This document shows positions 32,740-43,848 of a DNA stretch of 64,000 nucleotides, in pieces. The notes beneath the pieces are model-generated. The model did not search any database, was not told the DNA's origin, and saw nothing but the letters and a program-made list of their open reading frames with translations. Within the stretch, counting starts at the first letter, position 1; every line of letters begins with the position of its first letter. The DNA comes from Sepiola atlantica (taxonomy: Eukaryota; Mollusca; Cephalopoda; Sepiida; Sepiolidae), in assembly GCA_963556195.1 (NCBI GenBank), contig OY744525.1:44353148-44417147 (forward strand), given 5' to 3'. The position numbers were made by a program, and so were the translations under genes.

Positions 32740-32800
32740 TTAAATCGATGATGGTGGTGGTGGTGGTGGTGGTGGTGGTGGTGGTGGTAATGATGATGAT
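32740..32800 (+). repeat. LINE tail remainder with (GGT)n
   Basis: TTAAATCGATGATGG followed by (TGG)n and a few GAT units. The tail array has changed from GAT to GGT. Confidence 0.85.
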
Positions 32801-33045
32801 CTCTCCATTTTTGCATTCTTGGAATTATGTTAATTGGAGATAAAATTTGTGTTTTATTTTGTATCTGGTTGTAAGATATTCTTATGTGTACAGGAAGGAG
32901 ACATTTAGTTCTTGGTGACAAAATGTTTATTTCTGGCGTCTTGTGCTAGCCACATCAAAGCCAAGAACTTCCCACATTACCACGAAACTGTTTCCCTGTA
33001 GACTACAACATGATCGTTTTCAGAATCTTTGGGATGAGAATTCAT

Positions 33046-33247
33046 AATTTGGATTATTTGGATTATTATTCTTATCTTGGTTGTTATATTCACAAGATTT
33101 CAGCCGATGTAAACTCCAACCTTTTTAGGTGAATATTTTCAAACTTGGGAATTTAGTAGTTGAACTTGGGAACATTTATTCTTGAGGCCAGAGGTTACCT
33201 CGACCAAAAATACTGTGAATATAATAACCAAGATGAGAATAATAGTC
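33046..33247. mobile_element. Inverted-repeat element, copy 2
   Basis: Arms 33049-33122 and 33183-33247 are inverted (CTTATCTTGGTTGTTATATT against AATATAATAACCAAGATGAG). Layout matches the element at 27771 but with a shorter centre. Upstream, 32995-33025 (CCCTGTAGACTACAACATGA) resembles the LINE end at 27420. Confidence 0.6.
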
Positions 33248-34138
33248 AAAATAATTTCACTAATACTCTTCTTTTAATGTATATAAATAATATGAATTTG
33301 TTAAATTTATTTTTTCTTAAAAAGAAAGAGTAGAATTGTCAACCAAGTACATTATATAAATAATATGAAATTAATTTTTTTCTTAAAAAAAAAAGAGAAT
33401 AATTATCAGCCACGTTGATTTCTACCATGTGATGGTGGGAAGGTTAAATATTCTTCCCTTCCCTGGAGACGAACTAGAATAGACCCTCCTGACCTTTAAC
33501 ATTGATAGACTTCCGGTTTGCAATTTGTGATTAGGTCAAGTTTAATATTGTTAATGCTGAAGTATGGAAGCACTGAAGGACGAATGTATTAAACTTATGA
33601 AAATTTGAGGAAAATATTGCCCATGGAAATGTTTGTTTTCCTGTGAACCACAAAAAAACAGTTTGAGAACCATGTGTAGAAATGTAAATAAAAAAAGTAA
33701 ATAAGTCCGAATAAACAGGAAAAATATTTGGCGATGTATTGTGATATTTTCTTTCATGTATCGTGATTAATATTTAATATCGTAGTGCATTGTAGAATCG
33801 TTACACCTCTCGACCTAGTGGGTCACTTGTCGGCTCTCGTGTTAAAAATGTCCTTTCAATGTTATCTTTCAGTTCTTCAATTGTCTAAGGATTGTTTTTG
33901 AAAAACTAGACATTTCCAAAAATATCCCAAAGGACGAATTAAGTTTCAATAGTGAATGCATATTTACATCTGACTAACACAACACAAAGGAATATCTTCA
34001 TGAATGAGGCTAGCACGTGACATTTCAGCATTTACGTGAATCTAATTCGACTCTATCTCCTTAGGACTGTTTACTTTGAAACAATTCTAAAAGGACTTTT
34101 GCTATGAATTTCTTTGGGAATTAGCTAAAAAGGCTATC

Positions 34139-34144
<6 letters not shown>
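33248..34144. other. No gene seen
   Basis: AT-rich DNA. The 36-bp blocks near 33305 and 33365 (TATATAAATAATATGAA...TTTTTTTCTTAAAAA) are a short direct duplication. Confidence 0.4.
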
Positions 34145-34180
<36 letters not shown>

Positions 34181-34306
34181 TATTTTTATTTACACAGACA
34201 TGTACAAAATCTGCGACACTGGCATGTTAATGTTATCGAGATCAACAGCTGTTATAAACTGAGATCTCATCAGGCAGAGTTAATATGGATGTTTACCTTG
34301 TCTGGG

Positions 34307-34335
<29 letters not shown>
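34145..34335 (+). repeat. Penelope-type terminus between two (TA)n arrays
   Basis: (TA)n at 34145-34177 and 34309-34335 enclose a sequence matching 16645-16800 (ACATGTACAAAATCTGCGAC, CACTGGCATGTTAATG, GAGATCTCATCAGGCAGAG). Confidence 0.5.
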
Positions 34336-34339
<4 letters not shown>

Positions 34340-34804
34340 AAAAAAAATGTTTTCATTAATTAATGGCTATTCTGGCATTTCATCTGGGTAATATTATGAG
34401 CAGTTTTAAAGGCTCTGTGTTAGGAAAATAAGATGGCTGCCTAAATGGAACGTAAACATTCGTGTTCGCCTCATAGGAATCGGTTTCAATGTAAACTGCT
34501 TGGTTTGTGGATTTTTCTGTTTCTGGAAGCGAACTTTGGTTTTCTGAAGAGCAGCATGAATGAAAGACCCTGAATTGACATATAAATTTTGATTGTTCAT
34601 CTGTGCGCGAAACGGTCTGTCAAAATGCACCGAAAGTTTTTTGGGATTAGGAAAAAAATGAATAAAAACTTGGTCGTCGGAATTTAGCATAATATTCTTT
34701 ATTTATATATGCTCTTTTGTTAAATGCTAACATCATCGTGCTTTTACTTTCAATATTTTGGACGATATTATAAGAATATATTAAGTAACATATTTTTATG
34801 TAAG
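34336..34804. other. No gene seen
   Basis: AT-rich DNA with an unassigned 94-codon minus-strand frame at 34406-34690. Confidence 0.35.
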
Positions 34805-35105
34805 CTGAGAGGATGATATCATGATGAACGAACTATATACACTGACCGCCAAAGGAGGCAGTAATTATTGTAAGGATGATATCATGACGAACGAATACCC
34901 CCCCTCCCCCTAAAAATGTAGGAGTTAATGTCTGCGAGTATGATATGGCAACAGAATACTACAACACTACCCTTTCACAAAAAAAGGAGAAGGTAATCCA
35001 GAGAGCATGGTATCGTGAGGAACGAACGTATACTATACTGTCCCCCCCCCTCCAAAAGAAGAGCTAATGCCTGGGAGAAATGTATCATGACGAATGAAAA
35101 TATAC
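34805..35105. repeat. Degenerate 62-71-bp tandem repeat, about 5 copies
   Basis: AGGATGATATCATGATGAAC and variants recur at about 34811, 34873, 34934, 35003 and 35074, each followed by an ACGAA..-TATAC-ACTG-like block and often a poly-C tract. Confidence 0.7.
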
Positions 35106-35114
35106 TACACAGAA

Positions 35115-35205
35115 TTAAATAAGCATAAACCGTTTTAATGTTAATATAGTTAGGGTAGGTGGAAAAAACTTTCATATTTATTCATTCAGATAACATTTTT
35201 AAAAA
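35115..35205 (+). repeat. Dispersed family C, 3' fragment
   Basis: CCGTTTTAATGTTAATATAG and AAAACTTTCATATTTATTCA match 37140-37200 and 17870-17940. Confidence 0.5.
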
Positions 35206-35332
35206 ATGGCAAGTTTCATTGTCCATGTGAAACGCTGAAATGAAAATTAATCGGAAAAATATAGTCGCCATCTTTATAAACAAACAGAACTATGCTAGCG
35301 AAGGAAGAATGACTATAAACTTGAGTTATCGT

Positions 35333-35390
35333 TCTAGAACTGAATTTTACTTTGTACTTTATCCGTTACTAAGTAAAATTCAGTTCTAGA
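35333..35390. repeat. Perfect 20-bp inverted repeat with 18-base loop
   Basis: TCTAGAACTGAATTTTACTT (35333-35352) is repeated inverted at 35371-35390. It is a strong hairpin at the left of inverted-repeat element copy 3. Confidence 0.85.
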
Positions 35391-35689
35391 TGAAGTCTTT
35401 TGAAGGTTGAAGGTTCAATCCTCAGTGTGGGTGATACTAGGAATTGCGAATTACTGAAGACTCCTACCCGGTCATGGCTGACAGAACAAGAGCATGGATT
35501 AAATAAAGTGTTCCGTTCGAAATTCCGTACAGATTCCCGAGTTCGACAAGAATCACCTGAAGAAGGTCGAAGATTACATCAGCCTTAACATTATGAGAAT
35601 AACACTCAAGATGAGAACAGTAGTCCGAATAATTCAAATTATACAAATTATCAATCCTCATCTCAAAAATTCAGAAACATATATATATT
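35391..35689 (+). mobile_element. Inverted-repeat element, copy 3 (right half)
   Basis: Matches the right half of 27771-28195, including ATTCCCGAGTTCGACA, CCTGAAGAAGG and AGAATAACACTCAAGATGAG. The left arm has been replaced by the hairpin at 35333-35390. Confidence 0.6.
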
Positions 35690-36097
35690 AATAATAAGAA
35701 TATTTTGAAAAACCAGAACAACGTATTTTTTTTTGTTTTTTAAAATAAATTATTTATTTATTCTAAAAACTTGAGATCTTTCAACGATTACGCCTTTGTC
35801 AAAAGTATAGGCATTGTTTCTTTTTTTTGTTCACTTTTCTTTTTAATTCCTCTTGATTGGGACATTGTCGCAGCCAAGATGAAAACCGTCATAACATCAA
35901 GACGAATTTCATCTTGGCTGCGACAATGTCCCAATCAAGAGGGATTAAAACAAAAAGTAAACGAAAAAAAAAAATGCCTATACTTTAGACAACGGCGTAT
36001 TCGTTGAAAGATCTCAAGTTTTTAGAATAAATAAAGAATTCATTTAAAAAAACAAAAAAAATTACGTTGTTCTGGTTTTTCAAAATATTCTTATTAT
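35690..36097. repeat. Large palindrome, about 195-bp arms, 22-base loop
   Basis: Arms 35690-35884 and 35907-36097 are near-identical when inverted, with small indels in T/A runs. The centre reads GCAGCCAAGATGAAA, loop, TTTCATCTTGGCTGC. The tips are AATAATAAGAATATTTTG and its inverse. A 78-codon frame across the centre is incidental. No target duplication is clear. Confidence 0.9.
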
Positions 36098-36127
36098 TGC
36101 CTTCCATCAAAGTTTCTAGTGTGGACT

Positions 36128-36130
<3 letters not shown>

Positions 36131-36169
<39 letters not shown>
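36131..36169. repeat. (TA)n microsatellite
   Basis: Pure tract 30 bases right of the palindrome. Confidence 0.9.
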
Positions 36170-36172
<3 letters not shown>

Positions 36173-36879
36173 TTGGAGAAACTTCTGATACACAGGCATA
36201 CCATGAAACTGCAGTAAAGCGAAGTACAATTTATTTCCATTTATTATTGACTAGCTGGCTTTGTCGGGTCGCTAGCGCTTCACGAAGTTCACTACATGAA
36301 ATACATGAAAAACCAAAATCTAAATAAGCATTTCATTCATATGTTTTTTGTAAACATGAGACGAAAACTTTCTCATTTATTCATATAAATGGATAAACAT
36401 TAATATTTATTCATATAAATAGATAAATATTAACGTTTCGTTAATTTTGATACGAATTTATTTATCTTTTAAATAAGACCGTAAAGAAATGTAAAGAAAG
36501 GAGAAATCAATTTGTCTGAGCGATGGTGTGTGTGGGGGAGGGGAGAAGGGCCCCTTTTTTAAACTTACAACTTAGAAATGGATGCCAACAAGTTGAAAAT
36601 CAAGACAATCTTGAAAAGAACATTTAAACACAAATGCGAAACGTTTGTTCATGGAATCAAAACAATCATTGAATTTAAAAACAATAAAAAAAAGAAAAGA
36701 AATTGCGATAAAGAGAGAGAGAGCGAGAGAGAGAGGGGGAGAGAGAGAGAGAAAGGGAGGGAGAGGTAGAAGTCAGTCAGTCACCCTTTCGTCTTTCTCT
36801 TTTTGCTTATGCCTCATCGGTATATTTTTCTTTTTAGCTAGCGATGTTGGTTTAATAATCAACAAATAATTAAAGAAAA
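36170..36879. other. No gene seen; GGCTTTGTCGGG motif and (GA)n tract
   Basis: GACTAGCTGGCTTTGTCGGG at about 36247 resembles the terminus motif at 20274. A (GA)n-rich tract lies at 36713-36768. Confidence 0.4.
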
Positions 36880-37215
36880 GTCTTTAGAAATTTATTCTTT
36901 TTTTTAATTATTAAATTACTTTAATTAATTGCTGTTAATATCGACATATTTATTACACATATATAGCAAAAATAAGACAATAGTATTACAAATAACACCA
37001 AACATTAATTTATTGAGAACTTTTTAATAAATAGTTATGCAAATTAGGCATTCTAATAGTGTCTTTGAGTCTTTCGTCTATACTATACATACATTATTTA
37101 CAAATATTATGTTGTATAATTAATTGAAATATAAATAAGCCGTTTTAATGGTAATATAGGAGTTATAAATGAAAACGACTTTCGCATTTATTCATTTAGA
37201 TATATATAGTATATC
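36880..37215 (+). repeat. Dispersed family C, copy
   Basis: AATATCGACA, GACAATA, ATGTTGTATAAT and CCGTTTTAATGGTAATATAG follow the order at 17650-17940. Confidence 0.45.
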
Positions 37216-37559
37216 TATTAATAATGGAGTTTATGTATCTGTCTGTCTGAAGCCGAAACTCCAGTATGACTATTTAACTGAAACTAATCTTTTTGAAATT
37301 CTTTATATACTGTCACTAAAAGTCGCTTAGACACCAGATAGGTTTTGCCATTAACATAAGTCATTCCTTTAAACCTTCAATTAAATTAATATTTACAAAT
37401 ATACACTTATAACTGCTATTATCAAATTTACATATGTATTTACAATATTTTCCGATAAGGTTATATTAATAAACATTATTCATACAATTAATTAAAGACA
37501 TTTTCATCATAACCGGCGTGTTTTCTAAACCATTTCAACGCGAGTACTGTTAAAATTGC
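37216..37559. other. No gene seen
   Basis: AT-rich DNA. AGTTTATGTATCTGTCTGTC at about 37229 resembles the start of a dispersed repeat. Confidence 0.35.
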
Positions 37560-38832
37560 AAAGTCATTGGGTGTTTAATAAGTGGTGTCCTCCCTCCCTA
37601 CGGTAATTAAATATGGCGATCTGATTAAGCAGCCGAGTGGCTTTTTAATCAGTAGTGTCCTCCCTCCCTCCGGTAATTATATATGGCGATCTGATTAAGC
37701 AGACGATTGGCTTTTTAATCAGTAGTGTCCTCCCTCCCTCCGGTAATTAAATATGGCGATCTGATTAAGCAGCCGATTGGCTTTTTAATCAGTAGTGTCC
37801 TCCCTCCCTCTGGTAATTAAATATGGCGATCTGATTAAGCAGCCGATTGGCTGTTTAATCAGTAGTGCCCTCTCTCCCTCCGGTAATTAAATATGGCGAT
37901 CTGATTAAGCAGCCGATTGGCTTTTTAATCAGTAGTGTCCTCCCTCCCTCCGGTAATTAAATATGGCGATCTGATTAAGCAGCCGATTGGCTTTTTAATC
38001 AGTAGTGTCCTCATTCCCTCTGGTAATTAAATATGGCGATCTGATTAAGCAGGCGATTGGCTGTTTAATCAGTAGTGCCCTCCCTCCCTCCGGTAATTAA
38101 ATATGGCGATCTGATTAAGCAGCCGATTGGCTGTTTAATCAGTGGTGTCCTCCCTCCCTCTGGTAATTAAATATGGCGATCTGATTAAGCAGCCGATTGG
38201 CTGTTTAATCAGTAGTGCCCTCCCTCCCTCCCTCCGGTAATTAAATATGGCGATCTGATTAAGCAGCCCATTGGCTGTTTAATCAGTGGTGTCCTCCCTC
38301 CCTCTGGTAATTAAATATGGCGATCTGATTAAGCAGCCCATTGGCTGTTTAATCAGTGGTGCCCTCCCTCCCTCCGGTAATTAAATATGGCGATCTGATT
38401 AAGCAGCCGATTGGCTGTTTAATCAGTGGTGTCCTCCCTCCCTCTGGTAATTAAATATGGCGATCTGATTAAGCAGCCTAATGGCTGTTTAATCAGTAGT
38501 GCCCTCCCTCCCTCCGGTAATTACATATGGCGATCTGATTAAGCAGCCGATTGGCTGTTTAATCAGTGGTATCCTTCCTCCCTCCGGTAATTAAATATAG
38601 CGATCTGATTAAGCAGCCGATTGGCTGTTTAATCAGTGGTGTCCTCCCTCCCTCCGGTAATTAAATATGGCGATCTGATTAAGCAGCCGATTGGCTGTTT
38701 AATCAGTAGTGCCCTCCCTCCCTCCGGTAATTAAATATGGCGATCTGATTAAGCAGCCGATTGGCTGTTGAATCAGTATGCCCTCCCTCCCTCCCTCCGG
38801 TAATTAAATATGGCGATCTGATTAAGCAGCCG
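37560..38832 (+). repeat. 70-bp satellite, 18 copies, each with a hairpin
   Basis: Units contain GGTAATTAAATATGGCGATC, then CTGATTAAGCAGCC, GATT, GGCTGTTTAATCAG, then AGTGTCCTCCCTCCCTCC. The middle part is a 14-base stem with one mismatch and a 4-base loop. Early units read GGCTTTTTAATCAG, later ones GGCTGTTTAATCAG. From about 38040 to 38520, AGTAGTGCCC...CTCCGG and AGTGGTGTCC...CTCTGG units tend to alternate, giving a two-unit period of about 140 bp. No coding frame crosses it. Confidence 0.97.
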
Positions 38833-39359
38833 ACGTTAATCTGGCACGTTAAACATGTAAACAACAACGCTGGCAAACACCGTGCTCAGTTTTCCATTTT
38901 TAAAACCGTCCTAAGTTTGTTTATTCTTAGCCATTATGTTTTAAAACACAAAGTTATTAAATCAAATTGTTTAATTAAAATAATAATTGATTTAAAAATT
39001 ACTATATAAAAACGCGCGTGCGCACGCACACACCCACACACAGTTCAGGTAAACTTTTTCTTTCCGAGAATTAAAATTTTTTTCGTGTTTACTGTATTTG
39101 ATTTCTTAATACTTTCATATCCAATATTATCCTTTTTTCACGACCTCAACAGAATTTATGATGCCATGTTTTATTTATTAAAAAAAAAGATGTGATTTTT
39201 TTTCTTTAATGTCAACAAAATAAACTAACACATTGTACTGGAAAACTATACAACTGATTGTAGAATCAAATTGTTTAATTAAAAAAAGGTACACACACAC
39301 GCGCGCACGTTCATTGTATTTGATTTTTTGGTGCCTTTTCATTTTAGGACCCACGCTAA
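38833..39359. repeat. Diverged direct duplication with (CG/CA) alternating tract
   Basis: AATCAAATTGTTTAATTAAA, a purine-pyrimidine alternating ACGCGCGTGCGCACGCACAC-type tract and TGTATTTGATTT occur in the same order at 38955-39105 and 39263-39335. Confidence 0.6.
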
Positions 39360-39665
39360 CTTTGACCCCGTCGTTACAGTTAGGGTTAGGTTTGTTTTTT
39401 TTCCTTTTTAATTAAAAATATTTACATGTATAGGGGGGGGGAAGACAAAAAAATTGGGGGAAGGCGGTCAAAAAAATTTTTTTTTTTCTTAACTAAAAAA
39501 TATTTCAATGATTGGTAATATAAAAAAATTGAGGAGGGATACAAAAAAAAATTTTCTTTCTTTTTAAACTACAAGACTTTCTATTTATGGGCGAGTGTAC
39601 AACAAAAATCGGGGTAGGGTCGAATTATTTTTTTTCTTTATTTTCAACTAAAAATATTCTTGGTC
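39360..39665. repeat. Degenerate tandem repeat of about 80 bp
   Basis: Four units of a G-rich stretch, a T-run and AACTAAAAATATT (near 39405, 39495, 39570, 39650). TTAGGGTTAGG occurs at 39380. Confidence 0.5.
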
Positions 39666-39956
39666 ATAAACACAGAAAATCAATGTCTAACAACCACAGA
39701 AATATGACTGGGATCCATTGGCTTAGGCGTGAGCCTTCATTTCTGATGCGGCAGCCTAGCAAAAATATGCGACCGGAGGGAGCATATATTTGCTAGTGAA
39801 AATAATGACAGAGGGCTCAATTACGTTAGAAAGAGCATAATATATTTATATATATATAATATTATACAATTATTAACTGATTAGCTATCTGTACCGGCGG
39901 TTTCTGGGGCAATAAGTGTTTGGGTACTATCCCTTCATCTACGGCTGGACTAATTA
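39666..39956. other. No gene seen
   Basis: Contains an imperfect 15-bp hairpin, CTAGCAAAAATATGC with GCATATATTTGCTAG, at 39757-39796. Confidence 0.4.
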
Positions 39957-40310
39957 GGTTTTGGTTTGGTTGTTTTATTTTACGGCATATCAAACCTTTT
40001 TAGGTTATTTAATGCTGAATCCGGTCATTTTGGTGAAGGTTTTTATGCTTCAAGTTCTTCATATGTTAAAGTATTTATTCATGGTGTTTGGTTGAGTGAA
40101 ATGGAGGGGCGGGAGAGAGAGGGGAGGGAAAGGGGTAGGGAGGGAAATTGTTGTTTTTTGTTTTGGATTTTGCAGAATATGATTGAGTTTTGCAAAGAAA
40201 GAAAAAGAAAAAGACATCAATGTTTGGTGCATTTTGAGTCAGGAAGTAAATAACTTCAGACAGCCTGATTTAGTAGCGCCAGTAGTTTCTATTTGAACCA
40301 TAGATGGGGC
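39957..40310 (-). repeat. Interspersed family D, copy without array expansion
   Basis: Reverse complement of 3830-3985 joined to 5390-5515. It has one CACCATGAATAAATA motif at about 40076 and one ATGCCGTAAAA motif at about 39980, separated by the spacer that the 64-bp unit lacks. A (GA)-rich insertion lies at 40104-40144. This is the reference for how the array arose. Confidence 0.75.
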
Positions 40311-40876
40311 CCTTACAGGTACTACCACTCCGGGCCAGAGTGAACCTGGGAGCAATGACAACTAAGGGGCAACTCCACATTCCCCACAGCTCTCAAATGG
40401 ACGCCTTACAACTGGATGTCTTTTAAGGTCAGACCCAGGACTAGTTGGACCAATTAGTCCAGTCACTGATTAATGTGTGTATGTTGTTATTCTTCCAATC
40501 GAGGTTAATTCTGTTAGTTGAAACAAACGCCATGGTGAACTTCTTACATTAATTATCATGTAATTAATTCTAATAACAGTTTCTTAGAGAAATAAAAGAT
40601 TTATTAAACAATATAATCGTCCAGTGGCAGAAAGATTGAAAAGGGGGGTGAGAAAGCGATAGTTACTTATATTTTAAGTGCATCGCTTAGTTATATTAAC
40701 GTTTTTGTAAGTCCATTCTCAAACGCATTTTCCCAGATTGGTCGCTTCTTCTAAAATATCTTCTCTCAAAATAATTCCATTAGCCTGGGTATAGGTGATG
40801 TCATGTCAGAAAGGTCAATACCTTGACCATTCCGTAACCCCTTATCTTAAACGTTTCCTGTTTTCCATCATAACCG

Positions 40877-40878
<2 letters not shown>
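40311..40878. other. No gene seen
   Basis: Unassigned DNA. Confidence 0.35.

Positions 40879-40922
<44 letters not shown>
40879..40922. repeat. (TA)n microsatellite
   Basis: Pure dinucleotide tract. Confidence 0.95.
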
Positions 40923-40925
<3 letters not shown>

Positions 40926-41379
40926 GGATTCGTCTGAACACTTTAAAATATAGCAACATTTGTGTAATTAACGGATACATTCTATTAGACACAGACGAAC
41001 AACACAGGTAAGGAGGACATTTTTTAATAACTAATATAAGTTAGCTAAACAGTTATCTGGAACAAAACTTAGATCTAATATACGGAACGTTCATGTTTTT
41101 GTCTTTTAAGGGAAGTGGGGTCTAATCAACTCTGCTGGGAAGCCATGAAATAAAATACGGTTTTGTTTTTAAATTACCGAAACAGTTTTTCATGGTAAAC
41201 AACCGAGGATTCCTAAAATAATGTTAAGACTAGTGTAAATTCTTGGAAGCAAACTAATATAGTAACTACAAAAAATAAATTGACTTACATGAGTGATTTT
41301 CTACTGAACGACTTGGGACGAAAATGTTTTTTTGTTTTTTTTCTTATATAGTTTTAATGGTTGAGAAACTTCCGAGACT
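40923..41379. other. No gene seen
   Basis: AT-rich DNA. Confidence 0.35.
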
Positions 41380-41380
41380 A

Positions 41381-41475
<95 letters not shown>
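41380..41475. repeat. Compound (TC)n-(TA)n microsatellite
   Basis: About 47 bases of TC followed by about 48 of TA. Confidence 0.97.
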
Positions 41476-41478
<3 letters not shown>

Positions 41479-42029
41479 CGAACGTACCTACCTAAATATT
41501 TAACAAGTCACCACGAAGTCACAAATACAGGTTACCAGTTGACAGCAGTTTATTGAATGTTTCTACATGTATAAAAAGTAAAAAAGAACGGTCTTTAGTT
41601 GGGGGCCGTAAACATTACATGAACAAAGTTAATTCACTTACAAATCCCTTTTGGGCATCTCTTATTTTGAATCAATAATCTTATTTCAACTTTCAAGAAC
41701 ACTGTTGTATCCATGAAAAGGATTACAATATGCAAGATGTGTAAGACATTACTAATCTCCAAAGCAAGAAAGCTGCGTGTTACTCGAATGGAAAGAAAAA
41801 CCAACATGCTAGTAGAATAAAGAAAGTTTTATTAGAATAGAGAATACAATAATATATAGATAAAGGTTAGTAAGACATTACTAATCTCCAAAGTGAGATA
41901 GCAGTGAATGTAGTGTTCACTATATATAGTTCTTTGCATTAGCAAGTCAACATAGAAGAGATGGGTAGTAGGATATTGTATTAAAACAAAAGCAATTTCT
42001 GTTTTTAAATGTACACATTGAAGGACTAC
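41476..42029. other. No gene seen; short direct repeat
   Basis: GTAAGACATTACTAATCTCC then AAAG occurs at about 41740 and 41869. Confidence 0.45.
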
Positions 42030-42320
42030 CAGAACAATGCGGCAGTGTTTTTTGACAGAGGTCTGCACACTTGTCCCTATTTACTTGCTTCCATACAAGG
42101 GCAGAGTTAGATACAAGGTCTGGTTTTAATGTGAGGGAAAATCCAGCTTCCCAAAAGGGGGCACTCTGTATTAGGACAAAAAATAAAAATTTCATTAGTC
42201 TAAAAAACATTCTCCTTCACTGACAGAGGATAGAAAATATCAAGTGTATTATCAGAACAGATGCTACACTTTCCTCCTAGCCAAAGACCTAAGTCTGCAT
42301 GCTTGTCATACTTGTGCCAG
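42030..42320 (+). repeat. Dispersed family B, copy 3
   Basis: Matches 25015-25205 directly and 1128-1400 inverted. On the minus strand an 87-codon frame (41947-42210) includes KCADLCQKTLPHC and CTFKNRNCFC. This Cys-rich stretch lies mostly outside the shared repeat and I cannot assign it to a domain. Confidence 0.55.
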
Positions 42321-42741
42321 AGAGTGGAAGTCATTGTCCTCACTCAATATGCAAACATAAGTTGTCGCCATCACCATAGATATTTATGTATGTATATGTA
42401 TATCTGTTTGCGTGTGAATGTGTATGTATATTTGTTTGCGTGTGAATGTGTATGCATGTGTATGTATGTGCAGCAATTTATTCTTTATTAATAACACCTG
42501 TTGACATCCTACATAAACCCACCCCACACGTTATTACCATTACTATAAACACACAGACACACACATATTTCTTGTGGATTTGTTTATTCTCTTGACGATT
42601 GCCTACACATAAGATTGATCTATATTTCTACCCATGACCAAAACGTTAATCAGATCACTAGAGCAACTCCATGGATCAACTGGAAAAAGACGTTTCTCCT
42701 ATTTAATAAAATCTCTCTCTCTCTTCATATATATATATATA
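42321..42741. other. No gene seen; (TATG)-rich and (CA) tracts
   Basis: TGTTTGCGTGTGAATGTGTA occurs twice at 42407-42455. A (CT)n then (TA)n tract lies at 42712-42741. Confidence 0.45.
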
Positions 42742-43325
42742 GTAAACTCCTTACACCTGACATTATCCTGTATCTCTACAAAGCCACCATTCGCCCATGC
42801 ATGGAGTATTGTTGCCACATCTGCGCTGGTGCATCATCTACTAGTCTCTCCCTCCTTGACAAAGTCCAAAAAAGAGTCGCCAACCTAATAGGTCCCTCAC
42901 TGTCAGCTAAGCTCCAGTCCCTGTCCCATCGCCACAATGTAGCATCCTTATGTTTGTTTTACAAATACTTCAATGGATTATGCTCCGATGAGTTGGCTAC
43001 TCTAGTGCCCCTCGGCGTAAATTCACTAGACTAACTCGACATTCTACTAAATCTCATTCATTCACTGTGGAGGTCCCCAGATGCCGGAGAGCATTCTACT
43101 CAAATAGCTTCTTTCCTCGTGCTGCTGGCCTCTGGAACTCCCACCCTGCCCCCTGTTTCCCCGACAGTACTGACATGCAGAAATTTAAAACTAATGTAAA
43201 CAGACATCTCGCTGCTCAGATCCCAATTTAAGCTGAACCCCCAAACCTTCTCCCCTTTTCTTTTTTCTCAGTAGCCCCTTACGTTTACAGTGGCGGCCTG
43301 CCTGGTTTGGGGTGAATCATGTTAA
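42742..43325 (+). pseudogene. CR1/Jockey-like LINE ORF2 relic, RT thumb to 3' end
   Basis: The plus strand reads KLLTPDIILYLYKATIRPCM, EYCCHICAGASSTSLSLLDK, VQKRVANLIGPSLSAKLQSL, HRHNVASLCLFYKYFNGLCS and DELATLVP. A frameshift near 43010 then leads to RRKFTRLTRHSTKSHSFTVE, VPRCRRAFYSNSFFPRAAGL, WNSHPAPCFPDSTDMQKFK and NVNRHLAAQIPI to a stop near 43230. LYKATIRPCMEYCCHIW-type and SFFPR..GLWNS motifs place it after the catalytic core of a non-LTR reverse transcriptase. This is the longest copy of the family in the window. It lacks the endonuclease and polymerase core, so it cannot be active. The 3' end closes with GGTTTGGGGTGAATCATG. Confidence 0.85.
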
Positions 43326-43430
43326 AAAAAAAATGTATATACTAATGATAATAGAATTTACGATAATTGAAGTATCGTAAAGTGATCTATCACGATACAG
43401 TAAAGCTCAATACGTTGAGTAGAGCAATCA

Positions 43431-43848
43431 ATTTTAAAGTAAGAAAGATGAAGATAAAAAATTGCATAAAATTACATAAAGTTACATAAAATTAATACAA
43501 ATTTTATTACATCGAAAGTTCAGATGCAAGGAGTTACATTAATCCTTAAACCATGGTTTTTCAAAGATAAAACTCTTCTCGTCAGAGGATAAAATTTGAT
43601 AATATGGTATTTATAATAAATAAATATTACCTAGTTCCATTTCACTTTAAAAAATTGAAGAATAAAACTAGAGAGGTTGGGATAAAGAATTTTATCCTCT
43701 GATGAGAAGAGTTTTATCTTTGAAAAACCATGGTTTAAGGATTAATGTAACTCCTTGCCTCTGAAATTTCGATGTAATAAAATTTGTGTTAATTTTATGT
43801 AACTTTATGTAATTTTATGCAATTTTTTATTTTCATATTTCTTTCTTT

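Noticed and set aside
37560..38832. CRISPR-like array, because of regular 70-bp spacing and a palindromic core
   Set aside because: There are no unique spacers; the whole unit repeats, and the context is an animal-type genome.
41947..42210. Cys-rich 87-codon minus-strand frame as a secreted or PAN-type domain
   Set aside because: It starts within dispersed family B and the Cys spacing matches no domain I can name with confidence. Kept only as a note in that entry.
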